Shown here in pieces: positions 8,822 through 15,159 of a stretch of 49,679 nucleotides of DNA. Source of the DNA: Chloroflexota bacterium. Its GTDB lineage: Bacteria > Chloroflexota > Anaerolineae > Aggregatilineales > Phototrophicaceae. The notes beneath the pieces were generated by a model. It saw nothing but the letters and a program-made list of their open reading frames with translations. It searched no databases and had not been told where the DNA came from. The first letter of the stretch is position 1. The number at the start of each line of letters is the position of its first letter. Location of the stretch: the NCBI GenBank assembly GCA_013388745.1, contig JACAER010000008.1, forward strand, positions 1 to 49,679. The letters are read 5' to 3'. The position numbers and the translations under genes were made by a program.

Positions 8822-9565
8822 GTGCAAGGTATTTCAAGACGTTCGTTGTTAAAGGGCGGCGCGATTCTGGGTGGCAGTGCGCTGCTGGGGTTCAATCAGA
8901 TTTTTGGCTTCAGCCGTGTGCTGGGTCAGGATATGCAGGATGACGATCTGCAAACCATCATCAACCTGGCGGCAACTGCTGAACTGTTCGCCACGACGCA
9001 TTATCTGGCGGCGATTAACGGCGCTGGCGATCTGGGGCTGAACGATGCGCAGGTTGCCTACATGAAAGCGGGCTTCCTCGCCGAACAGGATCATCTGGAA
9101 CTGCTCCAATCGCTGGGCGCAGAACCCGTTGTGCGCGAATTTTATGTGCCGGAAACTCTGTTCAGTGACCTCGCTGTGTTTAGCGCCACGACCGAAGTGG
9201 CTGAAACCACGTTTGTAGGGGCCTATCTGGCTGCGGTTCGCATTTTCGGTAAATCCGAAGAAACCATGCCGTTCGCCGTCACCTGCGCCCAGATTGCAGC
9301 GGTGGAAGAAACCCACCGCGCCCTCGTCCGCCAGATTGGGATGCGGCTGGCAAATCACACCTCGTATGCCCAGTACACCCTGCGCAACGTGTCGAGCGCA
9401 GTGCCGGTTTTGCAGCCATTCCTCGATGGTTCCGGCGAAGGCTTTGTGGGACCGGTGATGCCGCCTGCCCAGGCAGATATTGACCGGATTCGCGGCGAGG
9501 CGGAAATGCTGGGCTATGACAATCCCGGCACACCTTTTGCTGCCATGACTGAAATGCCTGCTTAA
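8822..9565 (+). CDS. Tat-exported ferritin-like domain protein
   Basis: The start is taken as the GTG at 8822 because AAAGGAG sits seven bases upstream; an in-frame ATG at 8726 lacks such a site and would put 32 residues before the signal peptide. The 247-residue product begins with a twin-arginine signal (SRRSLLKGG then a hydrophobic stretch, likely cleaved after about residue 30). The mature part is helical and matches the ferritin-like family that includes desiccation-related proteins: AELFATTHYLAAI, an ExxH in AEQDHLELL and a second one in AVEETHRAL, consistent with a di-iron site. It heads a run of co-oriented genes (cupins, SDR, ScyD-like, cytochrome c). An oxidative or metal-handling role is possible but unproven. 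Confidence 0.83.
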   Translation: MQGISRRSLLKGGAILGGSALLGFNQIFGFSRVLGQDMQDDDLQTIINLAATAELFATTHYLAAINGAGDLGLNDAQVAYMKAGFLAEQDHLELLQSLGAEPVVREFYVPETLFSDLAVFSATTEVAETTFVGAYLAAVRIFGKSEETMPFAVTCAQIAAVEETHRALVRQIGMRLANHTSYAQYTLRNVSSAVPVLQPFLDGSGEGFVGPVMPPAQADIDRIRGEAEMLGYDNPGTPFAAMTEMPA

Positions 9566-9666
9566 CAATCCCTGGCTGTAGGGCAGCGGTGCAATCCTCA
9601 AAACGGTCACCGCTGCCCCTGCCAATTGACACATCACACCATTTCCTCAGAAGAAAGGGATCATCT

Positions 9667-10005
9667 GTGGAAACCGCAACGCTCATCCCATTTGAGCGCC
9701 GCGCCAGCGTGGAAAACAGCGTCTGGCAAATGGGCAATCTGTTCTCGTTCCTGGCAAATGCCCAGGATACCCATAATCAGTTCGCCTTGATGGAAGTGCG
9801 GGCACGCCGCGGCTTTGAACCGCCACCCCATACTCATTCACGCGATGATGAAGCCTTTTACGTGCTGGAAGGCGCGATTGAGTTTCATATCGGCGATCAA
9901 CGCATCCATGCTCAATCTGGCAGTTTTGTGTTTGCGCCGCTATTCCCAACAGCACAGCGAGACATGTTCAATGAGTGCCACAACGAGTGCCACAACCGGT
10001 ATTGA
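9667..10005 (+). CDS. cupin-domain protein, C-terminally truncated
   Basis: The GTG at 9667 is preferred because AGAAAGGGA precedes it. The 112-residue protein carries the first cupin motif PPPHTHSRDDEAFYVLEGAIEF (two His and one Glu metal ligands) and GDQRIHAQSGSFVFAP. In family members FVFAP is followed by the second motif, normally containing G-I-P-H with the last metal-binding His. Here it is followed by LFPTAQRDMFNECHNECHNR and a stop. The last strands of the barrel and one ligand are therefore lost, so the protein may be non-functional. The tail contains a 12-bp tandem duplication and overlaps the start of the next cupin gene. Confidence 0.7.
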   Translation: METATLIPFERRASVENSVWQMGNLFSFLANAQDTHNQFALMEVRARRGFEPPPHTHSRDDEAFYVLEGAIEFHIGDQRIHAQSGSFVFAPLFPTAQRDMFNECHNECHNRY

Positions 10006-10555
10006 TTTAACCATCCCCTTCACCAACCCAATCACCAGAGAGACGTTTCGCTGCGTCCAGTCCGCGCCGGACAGCTTCTCTGTCGAATGGCAGGTGCCGC
10101 CGCAGGCAGGTGTTTATCTGGAGCATGTTCATGCGCTTCAGGATGAAATCATCCATGTCAAACAGGGTGAGGTGGTCATCATTATGAACGGACAGTCTCG
10201 CAGCGCGGCGGCAGGCGAGGTGGTTCGTGTACCCAAAGGGATACGCCATTATAACTACAATGCCAGAACAGACATGCTGGTGTGTGTGCTGGAATATCAA
10301 CCCGCGCTGGATCAACATCGCTTTTTCCAGTGTCTTGCCGGGCTGATGCAGGATGGCGAACTGGATGCGAAGGGGCAGGTCAGTATCCCTAAAATGCTGT
10401 ACTTTGCCCGTCGGATGCGTTCCCGCGACCCGCTGCGCCCGGCAGGCATTCCCGAACCGATCTTCAAACTGCTGCTGCGGATCTTTTTCATCTTTGGCGC
10501 TATCGCCGGATGGGAGCATCAGTATCGGCAATATACAGGAGAAACAAACGTATGA
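9971..10555 (+). CDS. cupin-domain protein with C-terminal membrane segment
   Basis: Translation probably starts at the ATG at 9971 (MSATTSATTGIDLTIPFTNP), inside the tail of the preceding cupin gene in another frame; a longer frame open from 9815 is only the overlapping register. The cupin barrel is complete: EHVHALQDEIIHVKQGEVV supplies His, His and Glu, and VPKGIRHYNYNA supplies the last His. After the barrel, about residues 160-185 form a hydrophobic helix (FKLLLRIFFIFGAIAGW) that would anchor it in the membrane. The protein is 194 residues long. Its stop overlaps the next start as ATGA, indicating translational coupling. The substrate is unknown. Confidence 0.75.
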   Translation: MSATTSATTGIDLTIPFTNPITRETFRCVQSAPDSFSVEWQVPPQAGVYLEHVHALQDEIIHVKQGEVVIIMNGQSRSAAAGEVVRVPKGIRHYNYNARTDMLVCVLEYQPALDQHRFFQCLAGLMQDGELDAKGQVSIPKMLYFARRMRSRDPLRPAGIPEPIFKLLLRIFFIFGAIAGWEHQYRQYTGETNV

Positions 10556-10710
10556 AAGCGCTGCTGCTGCGCCCGGTTTTTCACCTGGTCTGGATGGTGC
10601 TGTTCCTGATTCTGATGGATCAACCTAAAAGCCACCACTCAGACCGGGGCGAGTTTTCACGCCCGGCGTCACCCACGCCAACGTATGACAGCGCAAAGGA
10701 TGCAGCATGA
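10552..10710 (+). CDS. small single-span membrane protein of unknown function
   Basis: A 52-residue product begins MKALLLRPVFHLVWMVLFL, a single hydrophobic helix, followed by a polar tail rich in Ser, Pro and Asp. AGGAGA lies about ten bases before the ATG. Both ends are coupled to neighbours by ATGA overlaps (with the cupin upstream and the SDR downstream), which is the best evidence that it is real. I do not recognise the family. Confidence 0.6.
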   Translation: MKALLLRPVFHLVWMVLFLILMDQPKSHHSDRGEFSRPASPTPTYDSAKDAA

Positions 10711-11525
10711 CTCATTATGCCAACAAGGTTTGCGTGGTCACAGGCGCGGCATCGGGTATCGGTAAAGCAGTGTCTCTGGCGTTAGGCAGACAGGGCGCAC
10801 AGGTCATTGCAGCAGATGTCGATCTGGCAGGCGCGGAAGCCACCCGAAACGCTGTTCAGCAGGCCGGGGGGCAGGCTGAAGCCCATTCCGTCGATATTGC
10901 GGTGGCAGAGCAGGTCAATACGCTGTTCGAGATGGCTTATCAGGCATATGGCAGGATTGACTTTGCCTTCAATATCGCGGGCGTTGGGTTATTGGGCGAA
11001 GTACGCGACCTCAGCCTGGAACACTGGCAGCGGTTAGTAAATGTCAACATCATGGGCACGGTGCATTGTGTCCATGCGGCTTATCAGCTCATGCTGCGCC
11101 AGAAACACGGGCATATCGTCAATATGGCATCGCTGGCAGGGCTGGTCGGCTACCCGACCATGACCCCCTATGCCATGACCAAAAGCGCCATTGTCGGGAT
11201 GTCTCAATCGCTGCGGCATGAAGCGGCCGCCGCTGGCATTAAGGTTAGCGTTGTCTGTCCGGGCTTCATTCAATCGGCGATTTATACCGCTTCGCCGGCT
11301 GTCAACGTTGATGGAGCCGCCGTCTGGAAGCGCCTACCCTTCAAACTGATGAACGCTGATCACGCGGCGGAACAGATTTTGCGAGGCGTTGAGCGCAATC
11401 GAGGCATGATGGTCTTTCCAGCGTATGGGCGGCTGTTATGGGGGTTGTACCGTTTGAGTCCGGCGCTGATGCGGTTGACCGCCAGCAAGACTCTCCACGA
11501 TTTTCGTCAGTTACGTTCACGATGA
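10707..11525 (+). CDS. short-chain dehydrogenase/reductase (classical)
   Basis: The 272-residue protein has all classical SDR features: VTGAASGIGKAV at the N-terminus, the NIAGVG segment, a Ser in NMASLAGLVG and the catalytic YAMTK. PGFIQSAIY follows in the substrate region. The C-terminal part (MMVFPAYGRLLWGLYRLSPALM) is hydrophobic and suggests membrane association, as in SDRs acting on lipids or retinoid-like substrates. Its start overlaps the preceding small membrane protein by four bases. Unlike the SDR at 449, the active site is intact. The substrate is unknown. Confidence 0.88.
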   Translation: MTHYANKVCVVTGAASGIGKAVSLALGRQGAQVIAADVDLAGAEATRNAVQQAGGQAEAHSVDIAVAEQVNTLFEMAYQAYGRIDFAFNIAGVGLLGEVRDLSLEHWQRLVNVNIMGTVHCVHAAYQLMLRQKHGHIVNMASLAGLVGYPTMTPYAMTKSAIVGMSQSLRHEAAAAGIKVSVVCPGFIQSAIYTASPAVNVDGAAVWKRLPFKLMNADHAAEQILRGVERNRGMMVFPAYGRLLWGLYRLSPALMRLTASKTLHDFRQLRSR

Positions 11526-11565
11526 ACCTGAGTTTGTCATTCCATATCTAGGAAAGGAAAAATCC

Positions 11566-12591
11566 ATGAAAGCGTTTCTTCGTATTCAAACCATGGCGCT
11601 GCTTCTCTGCGCTGTTCTGCTTGCCGCGCCAACGCTGGCACAGGACATGCCGCCGCTGCCGGGAGAACTGGTCATCGGCGATTTAGCAGCGCCACGCGGG
11701 ATCGCCTTTGATGCTGACGGCAATCTGATTGTGACTGTTGCTGGCAGCGGTGGTGAACAAGAACTTATGGCGATTGGTCCTGAAGGCGAGCAGACCTTTC
11801 GGGTAGGGTTATCGGGACAGGTCATTTCGGTTAGCCCTGATGGCGTAAGCCAACCGCTTTTGAACGCGCTGCCCAGCTATGCTGGCGCGACGGAAACGAC
11901 AGGGGCGTACCGGGCCATTCCGCATGAAGGCGCGCTGTGGGTGCTGAACAGCATGAGCGGTCCGTTCTCGCCATTCGGCAGCACCATTATCGAGATGGAT
12001 CTGACCACCGGGTTTCCCCGCCGTATCATCAATCCCAGCCAGTTTGAGGCGCTCAATAACCCGGATGGCAACGAGATTGAAAGCAATGTCGCGGATATTG
12101 CCTGGCTGGCAGATGGCACACTGGTGATTGTCGATGCAGGGGCGAACGCGCTGCTGCGCTGGACGGAAGCAGAAGGGCTGTCCGTCATCACCGCCTGGCC
12201 GGAGAACCCCGTTCCCACCTCGATAGAGATTGCCGAAAATGGCGACTTCTACATCGGCTTTCTGGGCGCGGGGATTGCGCCGGGCGCAGGCAAAATTGAA
12301 CACTGGTCAAATGGCGAACTGGTCGAGACGTTCGGCGGCTTAACCGCTGTGACCGACATTCTGCTGGATGGCGAGATATTATATGCTGTGCAGTTGTTCC
12401 TGTTTACGGAACAGGGTCCCGGACCGGGCAGCGTGGTGATGGTCAATGCCGATGGCATTACGCCCGTCGCTGAAGGCCTGGTGACACCCTTTGGCCTGGC
12501 AAAAGGTCCCGATGGTGCGCTGTATGTCAGTTTTGGCACCATTGCCTTTGCTCCCGGCATGACCGGCGGCGTTGTCAGATTAGCCAGCTAA
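11566..12591 (+). CDS. ScyD/ScyE-family secreted beta-propeller protein
   Basis: The 341-residue protein has a signal peptide (hydrophobic stretch ending at TLAQD near residue 26). Propeller-like repeats follow, of the pattern LAAPRGIAFDADGNLIVTVAG, VADIAWLADGTLVIVDAG and FGLAKGPDGALYVSFG. This matches the ScyD/ScyE family, named from the scytonemin gene cluster of cyanobacteria but found widely in bacteria with unknown roles. GGAAAGGAAAAATCC precedes the ATG. It sits 40 bp after the SDR, and a lipoprotein cytochrome c follows. A scytonemin role is not implied, since no other scytonemin gene is here. Confidence 0.82.
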   Translation: MKAFLRIQTMALLLCAVLLAAPTLAQDMPPLPGELVIGDLAAPRGIAFDADGNLIVTVAGSGGEQELMAIGPEGEQTFRVGLSGQVISVSPDGVSQPLLNALPSYAGATETTGAYRAIPHEGALWVLNSMSGPFSPFGSTIIEMDLTTGFPRRIINPSQFEALNNPDGNEIESNVADIAWLADGTLVIVDAGANALLRWTEAEGLSVITAWPENPVPTSIEIAENGDFYIGFLGAGIAPGAGKIEHWSNGELVETFGGLTAVTDILLDGEILYAVQLFLFTEQGPGPGSVVMVNADGITPVAEGLVTPFGLAKGPDGALYVSFGTIAFAPGMTGGVVRLAS

Positions 12592-12614
12592 GGCTGTGAG
12601 TCATCAATGGGTTG

Positions 12615-12641
12615 AGGATGGACGCTGAATGTGTCCATCCT
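12615..12641 (+). promoter_or_regulatory. intercistronic hairpin ahead of the cytochrome c gene
   Basis: AGGATGGAC and GTCCATCCT form a perfect 9-bp stem with a 9-base loop. There is no run of T after it, so it is not a typical intrinsic terminator. The ribosome site TTGGAGG of the next gene begins about ten bases downstream. It may stabilise or process the transcript, or set the ratio between the propeller protein and the cytochrome. Confidence 0.5.
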
Positions 12642-12660
12642 GCCAACTCTTGGAGGTCAG

Positions 12661-13080
12661 ATGCGAAACCTTGCAACGTGGCTCATAGTGGGAGTCTTTT
12701 TGGTCGGGTGTACATCTCAGATGAGTGTCCCGGCGCTGTCGGCTGTTGCATCAGGTCAGGAAACCGCCAGCGGAGACCCGGAACGCGGTAGGCAGCTATT
12801 CCGTGAAGGCATCAATGGGGCTCCTCCCTGCGCCTCATGTCATCAAACGGTTGAGGGCAGTGGGTTTAGCCTTGGGCCGAATCTGGCGGGAATAGCCAGC
12901 CGCGCATCAACCCGCATTCCTGAGATTATAGCTGAGGACTATCTGCGTGCCAGCATTCTTGAACCCGGCGCCTATGTCGTGTCCGGTTATCGCAACATCA
13001 TGTATCCTAACTACGCGGCTCACCTGTCCTCACAGGATGTCGCCGACCTGATCGCTTTTCTATTAACGCTGGAATCATAA
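12661..13080 (+). CDS. lipoprotein monohaem cytochrome c
   Basis: The ATG at 12661 follows TTGGAGG; an upstream ATG at 12631 has no such site. The N-terminus is a lipoprotein signal (hydrophobic stretch then LVGC, lipid-attachment Cys near residue 17). The 139-residue product has one haem-binding CASCH motif, followed by LGPNLAGIASRAS and a distal methionine region (NIMYPNYAAHLSSQDVADLIAFLLTLE) typical of class I cytochromes. It would be anchored on the outer face of the membrane and carry single electrons. Its place at the end of the ferritin/cupin/SDR/ScyD run suggests an electron acceptor for that group. Confidence 0.88.
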   Translation: MRNLATWLIVGVFLVGCTSQMSVPALSAVASGQETASGDPERGRQLFREGINGAPPCASCHQTVEGSGFSLGPNLAGIASRASTRIPEIIAEDYLRASILEPGAYVVSGYRNIMYPNYAAHLSSQDVADLIAFLLTLES

Positions 13081-13165
13081 ACCAGCCCTGCAAGCAACAG
13101 AGTGGGAATGTTGGGGCATGAGTGTTGTGCGAATGCCCCAGCTATGCGAGCATCTAGGGGGATTT

Positions 13166-13744
13166 ATGGCAAGCAACGAGTATCATTTCATCACCTATTG
13201 GCGTATGCGGGCATCCGCGCAGGAAGTGATCGATATTCTCAGTGATGTTGAGAATCTACCGCGCTGGTGGCCTTCCGTCTATCTCAAGGTGACACAGATT
13301 GAACCCGGCGATAAGGATGGTATAGGCAAGAAGGTCGATCTGTATACCAAAGGTTGGTTGCCGTATACGCTGCGCTGGGAATTTTCTATCACTGAATCCA
13401 ACACACCGCGCAGTTTTGCCCTGCAAGCAAAAGGCGATTTTGTTGGACGTGGTATCTGGACTTTTCAACAGGATGGCGAGTGGGTAAATATTGCTTACGA
13501 CTGGAAGATACGCGCCGAAAAACCCCTGCTCAAAAGTTTTTCATTTGTGCTGAAACCCATTTTTTCCATGAATCATCACTGGGCAATGGCAAAAGGTGAA
13601 GAAAGCCTCCGGCTTGAACTTCTGAGAAAGCGTGCGGTGAGTCTCAACCAACGCAGCTTAATTCCTGATCCACCCGTGCCTACCCCAACCCATCCTTTGC
13701 GCTGGGTATGGTATGTTATTCGTCATCGTCAAAATAAAATCTGA
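13166..13744 (+). CDS. SRPBCC (START/Bet v1-fold) family protein
   Basis: The ATG at 13166 is chosen because AGGGGG lies seven bases upstream; an upstream in-frame ATG at 13118 has no site. The 192-residue protein shows the SRPBCC pattern: HFITYWRMRASAQEVIDILS, WWPSVYLKVTQIEPGD, then alternating strands and a long final helix (NHHWAMAKGEESLRLELL). These folds form a hydrophobic pocket for lipids or polyketides. It follows the cytochrome c gene by 85 bp on the same strand and is the last gene before the gene-free stretch. Confidence 0.75.
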   Translation: MASNEYHFITYWRMRASAQEVIDILSDVENLPRWWPSVYLKVTQIEPGDKDGIGKKVDLYTKGWLPYTLRWEFSITESNTPRSFALQAKGDFVGRGIWTFQQDGEWVNIAYDWKIRAEKPLLKSFSFVLKPIFSMNHHWAMAKGEESLRLELLRKRAVSLNQRSLIPDPPVPTPTHPLRWVWYVIRHRQNKI

Positions 13745-14343
13745 GCAAACGGGGTGGAAACACTAGAGTGAACCGCAACGATGATAACAGCGTTGTACAG
13801 GTTCACAGGTTTCACAATCTACACAACCCATTTGTGATCGTCGCGTAAGGGCAGTGCTGCCCTCCGCAGCTTGGACACAGGGCTAAATGAAGTATCCTAT
13901 GTTCAAGAAGGCGTTGACAGGCGCGAACAAGACGAAAGTTCACAAGCACGTTCAAGAGCCGGGTGGTGCTGGAACTGCTGAGCGGGCTGCGAAATGCGGC
14001 CTTCGGTCTTTGCGCTCACCCGAATTTCGCTACCGCATGGCATACACTGGCTGGCTGTTCGCTGTGAGCAGCACGATCTCGCTTTCGACGGAAAAAGATC
14101 GCTTCTAAGCCTATTCCCCATCCATGTCGAGCGGGTTAGTGGGTCCGAAATCACCGCAGGCTGGTACCTGTCGAACCACTTCCGGTCGGCGGTGCAGGCT
14201 CTCGACAGGTAGGGAAACCCACTTCAGGTCGTCGTTCTGGCCGTTCGGGCTGGCAAAATTCACCATACAAGTAAGACAATTAGCCCTTGCTTACTAGCAC
14301 ACTTTTTGGGTTCAATAAAGGCTGGAAAAGCGTTGAGGATTTT
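13745..14343. other. gene-free stretch with insertion-sequence debris
   Basis: No convincing complete gene is present. The short frames in this interval match nothing I know except the IS3 orfA-like fragment listed separately. A second plus-strand frame ending near 14212 (GSEITAGWYLSNHFRSAVQAL) may be further transposase debris, but I cannot confirm it. The stretch ends at a strong promoter. Coding style shifts from moderate GC upstream to much richer GC downstream. Confidence 0.5.
13930..14067 (+). pseudogene. IS3-family orfA transposase remnant
   Basis: The 45-codon frame reads RRKFTSTFKSRVVLELLSGL and then RNAAFGLCAH, which strongly resembles the helix-turn-helix N-terminus of IS3/IS150-type OrfA (typically R-K-F-T-xx-F-K-x-x-V-V-L-E-L-L-S-G, then the LC..H recognition helix). 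There is no start codon, a TGA precedes it, and the sequence loses similarity after about 35 residues, so it is a fragment. No OrfB with a DDE core is visible. Confidence 0.6.
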
Positions 14344-14372
14344 TTGACACCCTCCAGTGCTTGTGATATATT
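14344..14372 (+). promoter_or_regulatory. sigma-70-type promoter of the Rieske/cytochrome b operon
   Basis: TTGACA (14344-14349) and TATATT (14367-14372) are separated by exactly 17 bp. It is the only strong promoter match upstream of the Rieske gene and gives a 5' leader of about 110 bases. Confidence 0.75.
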
Positions 14373-14487
14373 GTACAGACTGAAATTCTGGACAATAATG
14401 CAACGGCCTGTCACAGGCCGGAACTATTTGTTATGCTCGATGCGTTTCATCACTCGTTCAGTCCCGTTTCGGGGGGTTGTATAAAAG

Positions 14488-15090
14488 ATGGCAACAGCAA
14501 GTCCCGCAAAAACGACGACACCGGCTGCCCCGGCCAAAGGCGCAGCGCCAGCAGTCGATGTCAGCTTACCCAGCCGTCGCGAATTCCTCTATTACATCTG
14601 GGGCGCGTCGATTGTCCTGCTGTTAGGGCAGGCGACGGCGGGCATTGTGTGGTTCGCGCTGCCGCGTTTCAAAGAAGGCACTTTCGGCGGCGTCTTCAAG
14701 TTCGACCCCACACGCATCCCCGAAACGCCGGGTGCGGCGCCCATCAGCGAGCCGATTGGCCGCTTCTGGGTTTCGCACACTGATGAGGGGGTGCTGGCGC
14801 TGTACGCCGTTTGCACGCATCTCGGCTGCCTGCCCAAGTGGGTCGATACCAACGGACGCTTCGAATGCCCGTGCCACGGCTCGAAGTACCGCCTGGACGG
14901 CTCGTGGATTGAAGGGCCGGCGCCGCGCGGGATGGATCGCTTTAGCACGACGCTGGTCTTCAGCGACGGCAGCACCGCCTCCACCAATGAGGCCGGCGCT
15001 GCTATTCCGCTGAATGGCCGCACAACCGCCGATATTGTCGAAGTCCAAATTAACACCGGCAACCGCATTCTGCTGCCGCCGCACGCTTAA
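14488..15090 (+). CDS. Rieske [2Fe-2S] subunit of a cytochrome bc/b6f-type complex
   Basis: The 200-residue protein has an Ala/Pro-rich N-terminus, then SRREFLYYIWGASIVLLLG, a membrane helix at about 33-56 preceded by a twin-arginine-like motif. The soluble domain carries both cluster-binding boxes: CTHLGC at 109-114 and CPCHGS at 127-132, giving the two Cys and two His ligands plus the disulfide pair. It transfers electrons from menaquinol bound in cytochrome b to a cytochrome c. The gene is first of three tightly spaced genes (Rieske, cytochrome b, dihaem cytochrome c). Confidence 0.95.
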   Translation: MATASPAKTTTPAAPAKGAAPAVDVSLPSRREFLYYIWGASIVLLLGQATAGIVWFALPRFKEGTFGGVFKFDPTRIPETPGAAPISEPIGRFWVSHTDEGVLALYAVCTHLGCLPKWVDTNGRFECPCHGSKYRLDGSWIEGPAPRGMDRFSTTLVFSDGSTASTNEAGAAIPLNGRTTADIVEVQINTGNRILLPPHA

Positions 15091-15159
15091 GGCAACATTC
15101 GTCCGGGGTGTGCTGTCCCGGCGCATCATGAAATTATTGCTGTTCGAGGAGATAACGTA

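Noticed and set aside
11566..12591. Scytonemin biosynthesis
   Set aside because: The ScyD/ScyE-like gene alone does not support it; no ScyA, ScyB or ScyC homologue is present.
13903..14154. Minus-strand frame in the gene-free stretch
   Set aside because: Antisense to the IS3 orfA-like fragment; Ser/Arg-rich with no match.
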